Assembly: GCF_007066085.1 (NCBI RefSeq)
Contig: NZ_CP041405.1
Span: 6,169,501-6,233,500 of the forward strand
Direction of reading: 5' to 3'
DNA from: Paenibacillus thiaminolyticus
GTDB lineage: Bacteria > Bacillota > Bacilli > Paenibacillales > Paenibacillaceae
Length of the DNA stretch: 64,000 bases
Shown: positions 27,047 through 35,839 of the stretch, in pieces
How positions within the stretch are numbered: the stretch's first letter is position 1
Layout: each line of letters starts with the position of its first letter
Program-made: the position numbers and the translations under genes
Notes under the pieces: model-generated
The model's database searches: none
Seen by the model: only the letters and a program-made list of their open reading frames with translations
Told to the model about the DNA's origin: nothing

Positions 27047-27415
27047 AGGCGGGCGCTCCTGATGGGACAAGAAGCGGAAGCGGCCAGCAAGTGATCGCTC
27101 CAGGCGATGCATGGCAGCATGCCCGGCCACTCCAGCATTCCTGGGCATGTGGCGGTCGGGCGGGCCCGCGGGCGGCCCGTCCCTTTGCCAGCCGCACTAT
27201 GAGATTATTTTCACTTGAGACTTATCTGGGGCGGACCTGATCTCGATTGCGCACGCGGCCTTCGATCGCCGCAGCTTCGCCCTGCCGTACAGATACGAAT
27301 GGCATTTGGCCGTCCCGCACGGTAAGATAGAAGACATCAGGATGCGATAGCAGGCACGGACAAGCATCCGAACGCGTGTCCGCGCGGAACGAAAGGAACG
27401 AAGGGGGAACCAACC
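27047..27415 (+). other. Intergenic region without recognised gene
   Basis: GC-rich 369-base stretch. CATGCCC (27118-27124) and GGGCATG (27143-27149) form a 7-bp hairpin without a T-run. The open frame across 26998-27240 lacks a ribosome site and overlaps the GNAT gene. No clear promoter was found for the downstream regulator. Confidence 0.4.
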
Positions 27416-28285
27416 ATGTTTGCTTCACCGACGAAAGGCGGCCTGATCATGCTGTCCGATATGCTGGGCAAGCTGCCTCCGTCCGAGAAGAAAATCGCGT
27501 CGTATATTTTGGCGCATCCCGAAGAGGCGATCTCGCTGACCGCTTCCGAGCTGGGAGAGAAATGCCATGCCAGCAGCGCCGCCGTCATCCGCTTATGCAA
27601 ATCGCTGAAGTTAAAGGGCTTCCAGGAATTGAAGCTGCGCATCGTCGGAGATTTGAATAAGTCGGAGAGCGAAGGGTACCGCGACATTAGGCCGAATGAG
27701 CGGGTCGACACGGTATTGGCGACCATGACGAACAACAGCATTCAGGCGCTGCGGGAGACATCTGAGCTTGTCAATCTTCACGATATGGCCGCGGTGGCCG
27801 AGCTGTTGATCCGGGCGCGGAACATTCTTTTCTTCGGCGTGGGGGCATCGTCGATTATCGGCATGGATGCGCAGCAGAAATTTCTCCGGATTAACAAGCC
27901 GGCCACCGCGTTTACGGACCTGCATGTGGCTGCGATGAATATCGCGAACATGACGGAGGAAGATGTCGTGTTCGGCATTTCCTATTCCGGAGAGACCCTG
28001 GAAGTGGTTGATCTGCTGAAGCTGGCCAATGCGAAAGGCTGCCAGACGGTCAGCCTGACCCGCTACGGAGATTCGCCGGCCGCGGCGGAAGCGGGCATCA
28101 ACCTGTATATCTCGGCGACGAAGGAAGCGACATTCCGCAGCGCCGCGACGTCTTCCCGGCTTGCCCAGCTGCACATCATCGATGTGCTGTTCATGTGCGT
28201 CGCCTCCCATCAATATGAAGAGACCGTGCAATACTTGGATCAGACGCGGGAAGCGATTCGCTTCATCAAAGATCGCCACGGTTAA
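27416..28285 (+). CDS. MurR/RpiR-family transcriptional regulator
   Basis: 289 residues: an N-terminal helix-turn-helix domain (about 10-85, SEKKIASYILAHPEEAISLT and the recognition part HASSAAVIRLCKSL) and a C-terminal SIS sugar-phosphate-binding domain (about 125-265, FGVGASSIIGMDAQQKF and GISYSGETLEVV). Such proteins usually sense phosphosugars and control sugar catabolism genes; no obvious target gene adjoins. ATG 27416 follows AAGGGGGAA. A hairpin, GCCCCTCC/GGAGGGGC at 28317-28349, follows without a T-run. Confidence 0.88.
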   Translation: MFASPTKGGLIMLSDMLGKLPPSEKKIASYILAHPEEAISLTASELGEKCHASSAAVIRLCKSLKLKGFQELKLRIVGDLNKSESEGYRDIRPNERVDTVLATMTNNSIQALRETSELVNLHDMAAVAELLIRARNILFFGVGASSIIGMDAQQKFLRINKPATAFTDLHVAAMNIANMTEEDVVFGISYSGETLEVVDLLKLANAKGCQTVSLTRYGDSPAAAEAGINLYISATKEATFRSAATSSRLAQLHIIDVLFMCVASHQYEETVQYLDQTREAIRFIKDRHG

Positions 28286-28452
28286 TTTCAAGGACAATCC
28301 GATACTCCGGGCAACGGCCCCTCCCGTGACTTCATGCCGCAGGAGGGGCTGCGCGATCCGGGGCTTCCGCACCGCCGCCGACCGCCTGCATATAATGTAA
28401 TCCGCCCAGATGATGCTGGCGGCAGGCAGAACACGGCAAGGAGGGAACCCGA

Positions 28453-29100
28453 ATGATGGATCGGCCGTCGCTGATGAAGCGAAGAGACGAAAGGGCGAGC
28501 GCTTATTCGCACGGCATCGGAATGATATGCAGTCTCGGCGCGTTGGCTCTGCTGATGGAGGCGGGGATAATCCATGGGACGGTATGGCATATCGTCAGCG
28601 CGGGCGTGTATGGGCTGACGCTCGTGATGATGTTCTCCATATCGACGTTCATGCACAGCGCCCCCGAAGGGAAGCGCAAGGCATGGCTGACGATGGCGGA
28701 TCATATGTCCATTTATGTATTCATTGGCGGGAACTACACGCCGTTTCTGCTTGTGTACATGCGGAATGAATTCGGCTGGCAGCTGCTGGGGGCCATCTGG
28801 GGGACGGCGATTGCTGGCATTATTTTGAAGCGATACTATACGGGACGGTACATGTGGCTCTCGACGATCGGTTATCTCGCGATGGGCTGGCTCATCGTCG
28901 TGGCCTGGCCGGAACTGTCTGCCGTTCTGTCGCCGGCCGGTCTTGTCCTGCTCGTAGGCGGAGGAATCAGCTATTCGGCGGGGATCGTATTTTTCGTATG
29001 GAGAAAGCTTCCCTATCACCATGCAATCTGGCATCTGTTCGTGCTGGCGGGAGCGGGACTGCATTTCGTATGCATTTACCGTTATGTTATGCTCGGATGA
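28453..29100 (+). CDS. trhA: Hemolysin III family membrane protein TrhA
   Basis: A 215-residue integral membrane protein with seven hydrophobic segments, of the YqfA/hemolysin III (PAQR-like) family. Conserved family residues are visible in SAYSHGIGM, STFMHSAPEGK, MADHMSIYVFIGGNYTPF and, near the end, HHAIWHLFVLAGAGLHF. In other bacteria relatives affect membrane fluidity and lipid homeostasis; a hemolytic role is not implied. ATG 28453 follows AAGGAGGGAA at ideal spacing. It stands between the RpiR regulator and a convergent MerR gene. Confidence 0.88.
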   Translation: MMDRPSLMKRRDERASAYSHGIGMICSLGALALLMEAGIIHGTVWHIVSAGVYGLTLVMMFSISTFMHSAPEGKRKAWLTMADHMSIYVFIGGNYTPFLLVYMRNEFGWQLLGAIWGTAIAGIILKRYYTGRYMWLSTIGYLAMGWLIVVAWPELSAVLSPAGLVLLVGGGISYSAGIVFFVWRKLPYHHAIWHLFVLAGAGLHFVCIYRYVMLG

Positions 29101-29167
29101 CATATAAGGAGGTGCGCCATGCCCCGCAGGAATGCAGCCGGCATGACGCCTCTCTCCATAGCGAATA

Positions 29168-29929
29168 TTACAGATGGCGCTCGGCGTAAATGCGCATGGC
29201 GTCGCGCAGCGTCTCCGCCAGAGCGGGATGAAATCTGTCGTACAGCTTGCGGAAATCGGCGTGGTCCACGTACAATTCACCCAGGCCGGTATAGACCTCC
29301 CGCGTTGGGGTGTAGAAGCGGTTCACCCATTGGAAGTGCTCGGCGATAACCTCCTGAATTGGGTCGCTGTCCGGCGAACAGCCCTCGCGAATGTGGGCGG
29401 CGATGCGCTCGTGTATACGCTCGGATTCGTGCTGCACGTCCTGCCAGTCGCTGCGCGACCAGGCGTTAGTGCGCGCCTCGCTCTCCCGGATATGGCGCTC
29501 GGCGCCCGCCCCGTATTTCTCCTTCAACTCCTCTACATACTTCTCTTGCCTGCTTCGGTCAAATCCGTCGAACCATTGCTCTGCGTTCATGGCTTGTTCT
29601 CCTTCCGTCTCGTGTATCGTGCGATCCAGCGTGGCGACCAGACGCTGCAGCCGATCGATTCGCCCGATCAGCAACTGGCGGTGCTGCTGGAGGGCTGCCT
29701 TCTGATCGAAGGTATCCGAGTGCATCAAGGCCTGAATGTCCGTCAAGGGGAGGTCCAGCTCTCGGAAAAACAAAATATGCTGCAGCTGCCGCAGCTGATC
29801 GTCTTCATAATAACGGTAGCCGTTCTCTCCGATATAGGCCGGCTTCAGCAATCCGATCTGATCGTAATACCGCAATGTCCGGATCGTGACGCCAGACAGC
29901 TTCGATACTTCATTCACGGTGTAGGCCAT
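29168..29929 (-). CDS. MerR-family regulator with TipAS effector domain
   Basis: 253 residues. An N-terminal MerR DNA-binding domain (YTVNEVSKLSGVTIRTLRYYD) and dimerisation coiled coil run to about residue 115. A C-terminal TipAS-type drug-binding domain follows (ending FRKLYDRFHPALAETLRDAM). The family includes TipAL and Mta, activators of drug-resistance genes that respond to peptide antibiotics or other bulky ligands. Start ATG at 29929 follows AAGGGGGCGATGA. The promoter upstream has the 19-base spacer and dyad expected for autoregulation by a MerR protein. Confidence 0.9.
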   Translation of the reverse strand: MAYTVNEVSKLSGVTIRTLRYYDQIGLLKPAYIGENGYRYYEDDQLRQLQHILFFRELDLPLTDIQALMHSDTFDQKAALQQHRQLLIGRIDRLQRLVATLDRTIHETEGEQAMNAEQWFDGFDRSRQEKYVEELKEKYGAGAERHIRESEARTNAWSRSDWQDVQHESERIHERIAAHIREGCSPDSDPIQEVIAEHFQWVNRFYTPTREVYTGLGELYVDHADFRKLYDRFHPALAETLRDAMRIYAERHL

Positions 29930-30020
29930 CCATTCATCGCCCCCTTCATGCCTGCGTCTTCGAGTTCAAGTGTTCAAGCAACCTTCTTGGTGCCGAAGCC
30001 CCGCTTTTTTGAACACGCTC

Positions 30021-30051
30021 ATTATAAAGGGTGACGTAACGTTACGGTCAA
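30021..30051 (-). promoter_or_regulatory. MerR-type promoter/operator of the TipAS regulator
   Basis: On the minus strand: TTGACC (30051-30046), a 19-base spacer, TATAAT (30026-30021). The spacer begins with the perfect palindrome GTAACGTTAC, extended by flanking TGAC/GTCA. A long spacer containing a dyad is the hallmark of MerR-activated promoters, so this is probably the autoregulatory site. Confidence 0.85.
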
Positions 30052-30090
30052 TATGCAAAAAAGAAATATTCGAATGTTAAGGTCGAACCC

Positions 30091-30119
30091 TTGACATGGC
30101 CACCGGATTCGGATATGAT
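30091..30119 (+). promoter_or_regulatory. Sigma-A promoter of ylxM-ffh
   Basis: TTGACA (30091-30096), a 17-base spacer and TATGAT (30114-30119), a near-consensus promoter 55 bases before ylxM. Confidence 0.9.
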
Positions 30120-30173
30120 TAGGAACGTTGATGGGCTGTAAAGGTTTTTTCCTTGACGAAAGGAGTGGCCCGG

Positions 30174-30533
30174 ATGAACGAGGAACATGTTCTGGAGAAG
30201 ACGAACCGCGTTAATATGTTGTTCGATTTCTACGAACCTCTCTTGACGGAGAAGCAGCAGACGTTCCTGAAATGTTATTTTCAAGACGATTTTTCACTAG
30301 GCGAGATCGCCGCTGAATTCGGCATTAGCCGCCAGGCGGTATATGAACATATTAAGCGGGCGGAGCAGACGCTCGGCTCCTATGAGAGCAAGCTTGGATT
30401 GGTAGCGAAGTATGAACGCCGGAAGCAGCTGCTGGATGCGCTGCGCGACGAATTGAATGAGATAATGGGTATGCCCGACCCGCAGCGTGCGGAACTGCAG
30501 AAGATTATCCGTGAACTGCAGGCGTTGGATTAA
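30174..30533 (+). CDS. ylxM: YlxM-type DNA-binding protein, SRP operon
   Basis: A 119-residue helix-turn-helix protein (LTEKQQTFLKCYFQDDFSLGEIAAEFGISRQAVYEHIKR), the usual gene upstream of ffh in Firmicutes. It is thought to influence expression or function of the SRP pathway. ATG 30174 has AAAGGAGTGG at good spacing; a TTG 21 bases upstream is in frame but overlaps the ribosome site. ffh begins 19 bases after the stop. Confidence 0.93.
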   Translation: MNEEHVLEKTNRVNMLFDFYEPLLTEKQQTFLKCYFQDDFSLGEIAAEFGISRQAVYEHIKRAEQTLGSYESKLGLVAKYERRKQLLDALRDELNEIMGMPDPQRAELQKIIRELQALD

Positions 30534-30552
30534 GGGAACGGGGTGAATAGGA

Positions 30553-31926
30553 ATGGCATTTGAAGGACTAACGAGCCGGCTGCAGAATGTGTTCGGCAAG
30601 CTGCGCGGCAAGGGAAAAGTAACCGAGGACGACGTCAATGAAGCGATGCGCGAGGTGCGCCTCGCGCTGCTGGAGGCCGATGTTAACTTCAAGGTCGTCA
30701 AGGAATTCATCACTAAGGTGAAGGAGAAGGCGGTCGGCCAGGAAGTGATGAAGAGCTTCACGCCGGGCATGGTCATCGTTGACATCGTTAACAAGGAACT
30801 GACCGAGCTGATGGGCGGGACGGCCGCCAAGCTGGCCAAGGCGAACAAGCCGCCGACGGTCATCATGATGGCCGGCTTGCAAGGCGCCGGGAAGACGACG
30901 ACGTCCGGGAAGCTGGCGAAGCTGCTGCAGAAGCAGAACCATAAGCCGCTGCTGGTTGCGGCCGACATTTATCGGCCAGCCGCCATCAAGCAGCTGGAGG
31001 TGCTGGGCGCGCAGATCAATGTGCCGGTCTTCTCCCTGGGCGATCAGGTCAGCCCGGTAGAGATTGCGCGCCAGGCGATGGAGCATGCGCGCGCCAATCA
31101 CCTGGACTATGTCATCGTCGATACGGCGGGCCGCTTGCATATCGATGAAGCGCTGATGGAGGAACTAAAGCAGATTCACGAGACGGTGAATCCGGACGAA
31201 GTTCTGCTCGTCGTCGATGCGATGACCGGTCAGGATGCGGTCAATGTCGCGGAGAGCTTCAACCAGCAGCTGGCGCTTACCGGCGTCGTGCTGACGAAGC
31301 TGGATGGCGATACGCGCGGCGGTGCGGCGCTGTCGGTCAAGGCCGTGACAGGCTGTCCGATCAAGTTCGCCGCTCTCGGCGAGAAGATCGATGCGCTTGA
31401 GCCGTTCCATCCGGAGCGGATGGCGTCCCGGATTCTCGGCATGGGGGACATGCTGTCGCTCATCGAGAAGGCGCAGGCGAATATCGATGCGGACAAGGCG
31501 AAGGAAATGGAGATGAAGATGCGCAATGCCGCATTTACATTTGACGATTTCCTTGAGCAGATGCAGCAAGTGAAGCAGCTTGGGCCAATTGATCAGATTT
31601 TGGACATGATTCCGGGCATGAACAAGATGAAGCAGACGGCCAATCTGAAGGTGGATGAGCGCCAGATGGGCCGGATCGAGGCGATTGTGCGCTCGATGAC
31701 GAATGAGGAGCGGCAAGATCCCGATCTAATCAATCACAGCCGCCGCAAGCGGATTGCTGCCGGCAGCGGAACATCGCTAGCCGATGTCAACCGGCTGATT
31801 AAGCAGTTCGACGAGATGCGCCGGATGATGAAGCAGTTCACCGAGATGATGGGGCCGAAAGGTCCGAAGATGATGAAGAATTTGAAGAGCAAGGCCGGCA
31901 AAGGAATGAGATTTCCTTTCCGCTGA
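30553..31926 (+). CDS. ffh: Signal recognition particle protein Ffh
   Basis: 457-residue SRP GTPase that binds signal sequences on the ribosome. The NG domain shows GLQGAGKTTTSGKLA, DTAGRLHIDE and TKLDGDTRGG. The Met-rich M domain (about 300-450) shows LGMGDMLSLIEKAQ, DMIPGMNKM and GSGTSLADVNRLIKQF. Works with 4.5S/scRNA and FtsY. The ribosome site, GGGTGAATAGG, is modest. Operon: ylxM-ffh-rpsP-khpA. Confidence 0.98.
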   Translation: MAFEGLTSRLQNVFGKLRGKGKVTEDDVNEAMREVRLALLEADVNFKVVKEFITKVKEKAVGQEVMKSFTPGMVIVDIVNKELTELMGGTAAKLAKANKPPTVIMMAGLQGAGKTTTSGKLAKLLQKQNHKPLLVAADIYRPAAIKQLEVLGAQINVPVFSLGDQVSPVEIARQAMEHARANHLDYVIVDTAGRLHIDEALMEELKQIHETVNPDEVLLVVDAMTGQDAVNVAESFNQQLALTGVVLTKLDGDTRGGAALSVKAVTGCPIKFAALGEKIDALEPFHPERMASRILGMGDMLSLIEKAQANIDADKAKEMEMKMRNAAFTFDDFLEQMQQVKQLGPIDQILDMIPGMNKMKQTANLKVDERQMGRIEAIVRSMTNEERQDPDLINHSRRKRIAAGSGTSLADVNRLIKQFDEMRRMMKQFTEMMGPKGPKMMKNLKSKAGKGMRFPFR

Positions 31927-31980
31927 TGCATAGGGCCGGTTCCCCATAACGAGCCGAATTCCGTTAAGGAGGTGAAAGTC

Positions 31981-32253
31981 GTGGCAGTACGTATCCGTCT
32001 GAAACGTATCGGTGCTCACAAAGCTCCGTTCTATCGTGTCGTTGTATCTGACTCCCGCTCTCCGCGTGATGGTCGATTCATCGAGGAAATTGGTTACTAC
32101 AATCCGGTAGCTCAACCGGCAGTCGTTAACATCGACGAAGAAAAAGCGTTGAAATGGCTGCAAACAGGGGCACAAGCTTCTGACACCGTTCGCAACTTGC
32201 TTAGCCAAGCTGGCGTCATGAAGAAGTTCCATGAGCAAAAATACCAGAAGTAA
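31981..32253 (+). CDS. rpsP: 30S ribosomal protein S16
   Basis: 90 residues, [21 protein letters not shown], typical S16. The GTG start at 31981 follows a perfect AAGGAGGTGA; an ORF from 31972 is in frame but starts inside that site. Codon use is strongly biased, as for a highly expressed gene. Confidence 0.98.
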   Translation: MAVRIRLKRIGAHKAPFYRVVVSDSRSPRDGRFIEEIGYYNPVAQPAVVNIDEEKALKWLQTGAQASDTVRNLLSQAGVMKKFHEQKYQK

Positions 32254-32276
32254 TCTAACCGTTCGGAGGGTCGCGA

Positions 32277-32507
32277 ATGGAAGAGTTAGTGTATGTTATC
32301 GCACGCGCTTTGGTCGATCATCCGGAGGAGGTCCGTGTGAAGGCCGTGGAGAAAGACCATATCATCGTATATGAGCTTCACGTCCATCCTGACGATGTCG
32401 GGAAGGTTATCGGGAAGCAAGGTCGCATTGCCAAGGCGCTTCGCACGGTCGTCACATCGGCAGCCGTTACGATTCCGAAACGGGTTGCCGTAGACATTAT
32501 TTCTTAA
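32277..32507 (+). CDS. khpA: RNA-binding KH-domain protein KhpA (YlqC)
   Basis: 76-residue single KH domain with the GxxG loop in VGKVIGKQGRIAKALR. In Gram-positives KhpA pairs with KhpB (Jag/EloR) and affects RNA regulation and cell elongation. It follows rpsP at 23 bases, the conserved arrangement, and ends at a strong terminator. ylqD, which follows it in B. subtilis, is absent here. Confidence 0.94.
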   Translation: MEELVYVIARALVDHPEEVRVKAVEKDHIIVYELHVHPDDVGKVIGKQGRIAKALRTVVTSAAVTIPKRVAVDIIS

Positions 32508-32519
32508 TCATGACGAAAC

Positions 32520-32547
32520 GGGTTAGGATGAGATCCTAACCCTTTTT
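32520..32547 (+). terminator. Terminator after khpA
   Basis: GGGTTAGGAT (32520-32529) and ATCCTAACCC (32533-32542) form a perfect 10-bp stem with loop GAG and a TTTTT tail. It splits rpsP-khpA from rimM-trmD. TATAAT at 32576-32581 may be the -10 of a new promoter, without a clear -35. Confidence 0.93.
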
Positions 32548-32650
32548 CGTATAGATGAAGCAATTGTGATACACTTATAATGCATGTTCAAAAATAATTC
32601 TTGTGAACTACCTTTAGGCAGACCCGTAATAGCAGGAGGATCGAGACGTG

Positions 32651-33169
32651 ATGTCTGAACAATTGTATACCGTCGGCAAGCTGGTCAATACCCAGGGCAT
32701 TCGCGGCGATGTCAAAATATTGGCGAGCACCGACTTCCCGGAAGAGCGGTTCGCTTCGGGCAGCGAGCTGATTCTGCAGCACCCTGAGACGAAGGAGTCG
32801 CTTACGGTCACCGTGGAACGCGCGCGGCCGCAGAAAAATGTCTACATTGTAAAATTTAAAAATTTCGACAACATCAATGACGTGGAACGCTATAAGGGCT
32901 GGAATCTCTATGTTACCGCCGAACAGCAGAAGGAACTGCCGGAGAATGAATACTACCACCATGAGATTATCGGCTGCCGTGTCGTAACCGATGAGGAGAC
33001 AGAGCTGGGCGTGATTAGCGAGATTCTGGCGCCGGGCGCGAATGATGTCTGGGTCGTTCAGCCCGCGAAGGGCAAGCCAATTCTGCTTCCGGCTATTCCG
33101 GATGTCATCCTCGATGTCGATATTCCCGGCAAGCTGGTGAAGGTCCATCTGATGGAGGGGCTTCTGTAA
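32651..33169 (+). CDS. rimM: Ribosome maturation factor RimM
   Basis: 172 residues, needed for 16S rRNA processing and 30S head assembly, with S19 as partner. The N-terminal beta-barrel domain begins [19 protein letters not shown], and the C-terminal PRC domain includes [16 protein letters not shown] and [17 protein letters not shown] 32651 is preferred by family alignment; a GTG directly before it (32648) lies closer to AGGAGG and could also be used. The stop codon overlaps the trmD start (TAATG). Confidence 0.96.
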   Translation: MSEQLYTVGKLVNTQGIRGDVKILASTDFPEERFASGSELILQHPETKESLTVTVERARPQKNVYIVKFKNFDNINDVERYKGWNLYVTAEQQKELPENEYYHHEIIGCRVVTDEETELGVISEILAPGANDVWVVQPAKGKPILLPAIPDVILDVDIPGKLVKVHLMEGLL

Positions 33170-34044
33170 TGCGGATTGATGTATTGACGATCTTCCCGGA
33201 GATGTGCGAGGGCGTATTCCGTTCCAGCATATTGGGGAAGGCGCAGGAAAAAGGGCTCGTCACCTTGAATGCAGTCAATTTCCGGGACTATTCCGAGAAC
33301 AAACATCAGACCGTGGACGATTACCCTTACGGCGGCGGCGGGGGCATGGTGCTCAAGCCGGAGCCGATCTTCGCGGCCGTCGAAGCCATGATCGCGCAGC
33401 AGACGGAGGCGGAGCGGATACAGCTTCGGGAGGAAGGGCACACCCCGGCGGCGGACGACTCGGATGTCCCGAGTGTTCCAAATAGTACTGACGGGCTCAA
33501 TGGCCCGAACAGACTGGAGCGGAAGCGGCCGCGGGTCATCTTGATGTGTCCGCAGGGCGAGCCGTTCACCCAGGCAAAGGCGGAGGAACTGGCGCAGGAA
33601 TCGCATCTCATTTTGGTCTGCGGCCACTATGAAGGCTACGATGAGCGAATCCGCGAGCACCTCGTTACCGACGAGTTGTCGATTGGCGATTATGTACTGA
33701 CTGGCGGCGAGCTGCCCGCGATGGTCGTTACCGACTCAGTCGTGCGGTTGCTCCCGGGCGTGCTGGGCAATGAATCATCAGCGGTGACAGATTCGTTCAG
33801 CACCGGCCTGTTAGAATATCCGCATTATACGCGGCCGGCCGATTTCCGCGGCTGGACAGTGCCGGATGTGCTCTTAAGCGGCCACCATGCGAAGGTGGAG
33901 CAGTGGCGCAAAGAGCAGTCTCTGCGGCGCACCGTGGAACGGCGTCCGGATCTGCTCGAGTCCATCGAGCTCAATGAGACAGATCGCAAGCTGCTGGAGC
34001 GCATCATCGCGGAACGGCAAGCGAATGAAGCAACTAAGGATTAG
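33169..34044 (+). CDS. trmD: tRNA (guanine37-N1)-methyltransferase TrmD with an insertion
   Basis: Makes m1G37 in tRNA, preventing frameshifts. It shows the SPOUT trefoil-knot parts [27 protein letters not shown] and [17 protein letters not shown]. The protein has 291 residues against 243 in B. subtilis. About 38 extra residues (roughly 78-117, with [14 protein letters not shown], polar and Pro/Asp-rich) lie between the conserved AVEAM and RPRVIL, probably a surface loop. ATG 33169 overlaps the rimM stop. The usual next gene, rplS, is displaced 8.6 kb downstream; an insertion sequence begins 7 bases after the stop. Confidence 0.96.
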   Translation: MRIDVLTIFPEMCEGVFRSSILGKAQEKGLVTLNAVNFRDYSENKHQTVDDYPYGGGGGMVLKPEPIFAAVEAMIAQQTEAERIQLREEGHTPAADDSDVPSVPNSTDGLNGPNRLERKRPRVILMCPQGEPFTQAKAEELAQESHLILVCGHYEGYDERIREHLVTDELSIGDYVLTGGELPAMVVTDSVVRLLPGVLGNESSAVTDSFSTGLLEYPHYTRPADFRGWTVPDVLLSGHHAKVEQWRKEQSLRRTVERRPDLLESIELNETDRKLLERIIAERQANEATKD

Positions 34045-34111
34045 CGCAGAAGAGCACTTCCCCGGGATGCAATGTCATTAAGATAAGGCGTGGAAACCAT
34101 AATCAAGCACA

Positions 34112-34148
34112 AGAGCAGGTTATCGAAAAGATAGCCCGCTCTTTTTTT
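34112..34148 (+). terminator. Terminator inside the left end of the IS
   Basis: AGAGC..GG.TTATC (34112-34124) pairs with GATAG.CC.GCTCT (34130-34142) around GAAAA, followed by seven T. It would end read-through from rimM-trmD into the transposase. Whether it belongs to the element or to the host trmD transcript is open. Confidence 0.85.
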
Positions 34149-34222
34149 GAAAGAAAATCAAGACTTAACAGGTAGATGGATATGTGTGGCGAAGACCCTT
34201 GAAACACGAGGAGGCCACGTCC

Positions 34223-35544
34223 ATGAATGAGTATGCGAATTCGCTAAAAAAAACGCTGACATCCCTCATACGAGAAATGGCAGCCGCACCAGCTCCTTAT
34301 GTCAAAAACCCTGAAAAAGATTTTACCCGAAAGAAAAAGCTGCCCTTTGAAACGGTGATGCAACTCCTGATCTCCATGGGGGGCAACAGCATATATAAGG
34401 AACTTTGGAATCACAAGGCTATGACGTAAACACCGCAACCACTTCCGCTTTTGTCCAACAGAGGAATAAAGTGCTGCCGTCTGCTGTGGAATTCTTGTTT
34501 CACGCATTTACGCAATCGGTTACGGATATCAAGGACTACCGAGGGTATCGGCTACTTGCCGTTGACGGTTCGGATTTGCATATCGCAACTGACTCTGCGG
34601 ACACGGACACCTATTTTCAAAGTCAACCGAACACGAAAGGCTATAACCTTCTGCATTTGAACGCTGCCTATGACTTGTGCAACAGACTGTACGTGGATGC
34701 CATTGTTCAGCCACGAAGGTTGTGCAACGAGGGAAGGGCGCTGGCTGCTATGGTTCACCGTTCTCCAATCAAGGGCAAAACCATTGTGATTGCCGATAGA
34801 GGTTATGAAAGTTACAACAATTTCGCGCATCTTGAACGCAAAGGGTGGAACTATGTCATACGGGTAAAGGATTTGGATTCCAATGGTATTCTTTCGGGCT
34901 TGCGTTTGCCCTCTAGCGGAGAGTTTGATAGGAACGTTCATCTGACACTCACCAAAAAACAAACCAAAGAGGTCAAGGCTAATCCCGAGATTTACAAGTT
35001 CGTTCCTTCCACGTCTACCTTTGATTTTTTGGATTTGCATGAGAACTTGTTTTATCCGATTTCCTTTCGGGTGGTTCGTTTCGTCCTGCCGAGTGGCGCT
35101 TTTGAGACCGTCATTACGAATCTTACCGCCACGGATTTCCCACCGGGTGAAATCATGTCAATGTATAACATGCGATGGGGCATTGAAACCTCATTCCGGG
35201 CATTAAAGTACACTGTCGGTCTGACGAATTTTCATGCAAAGAAACGAGAGTCCATCACCCAGGAGATATTCGCAAGAATGATCCTGTACAATTTCGCTGA
35301 AATGATGACCTCGCACGTCGTCATTTCCCAAATGGAGAAACGGCACCCCTATCAAGTTAACTTCACGGTTGCCGTTCACGTGTGTAGACACTTCCTGCGC
35401 TCAAGGGACGATGAACCCCCGCCTGATGTTGAAGCGCTGATTCGCAAAAACATTTTGCCGATTCGACCCATTCGCCCAGGGCAGCAGAATACGCGCAAAA
35501 TACGCTACAAATCAGTGGTTAGCTTCGTCTATAGAGTAGCATAA
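34223..35544 (+). pseudogene. IS4-type transposase, single-base frameshift
   Basis: Reading starts at ATG 34223 (site GAGGAGG) as MNEYANSLKKTLTSLIRE and runs into TAA at 34429. The rest continues one frame over from about 34400 to 35544. Restoring one T in the run near 34402 gives KELLESQGYDVNTATTSAFVQ, the expected continuous protein of ~440 residues. The DDE residues are visible: Asp in LLAVDGSD, Asp in VIADRGYES, and Glu in WGIETSFRALKYTVGL (the YREK-like region of IS4). A loss-of-T deletion is the simplest reading; a programmed frameshift is less likely because IS4 members normally have one frame. Confidence 0.85.
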
Positions 35545-35629
35545 TTTGTTTCATATGAACATTTTTTTAAGCGGATCTTCCCTCCGCTTTGTTTGCCGTG
35601 CACTTTTTTCCTTGCTTGTATAAAAAAAG

Positions 35630-35661
35630 AAACGGCACAGGGTCTTTCCCATGCCGTTTTA
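35630..35661. terminator. Bidirectional hairpin terminator after the transposase
   Basis: AAACGGCA (35630-35637) and TGCCGTTT (35652-35659) with inner GGtctttCC. There is a poly-A stretch on the left and T on the right, so it can work in both directions. Confidence 0.7.
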
Positions 35662-35761
35662 GATTCCTATGTTTTCGGCTCTTGTCTTTGAGCTAAACTT
35701 AATGACATTGCCCCGGGATGTGCTCTTTTTGCATAATATTGGATTCAGGAGTGCAGCATGC

Positions 35762-35805
35762 AGGAAAAGCCCGTGAACCAAGGCATAGGCCGTAGTTCAT
35801 GGGCT
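35762..35805 (-). terminator. Terminator of the small peptide gene
   Basis: On the minus strand AGCCCATGAAC and GTTCACGGGCT form an 11-bp stem (one G-T pair) with a 16-base loop, followed by TTTTCC. It lies 35 bases after the stop of the 27-residue peptide. Confidence 0.75.
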
Positions 35806-35839
35806 AGGGTGTGGGAGTAAAAATTGCGGCTCGTCCGTC

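Larger units (their letters stand above)
34051..35726 (+). mobile_element. IS4-family-type insertion sequence, frameshifted
   Basis: Imperfect terminal inverted repeats of about 30 bases bound the element. The left starts AGAGCACTTCCCCGGGATGC (34051) and runs on to CAATGTCATTAAG. The right end, read inward from 35726, is AGAGCACATCCCGGGGCAAT and then GTCATTAAG. Inside are a transposase gene broken by one frameshift and two inward hairpins with T-runs. Length is about 1676 bases. No clear target duplication could be read, partly because GCAGAAGAGCAC/GCAAAAAGAGCAC suggests the repeats extend a few bases further out. Confidence 0.85.

Noticed and set aside
29119..29349. 76-codon frame behind a perfect AAGGAGGTGCGCC after trhA
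   Set aside because: It runs antisense through the MerR gene and its composition is that of a shadow frame. The ribosome site is striking, but a short peptide could not be supported.
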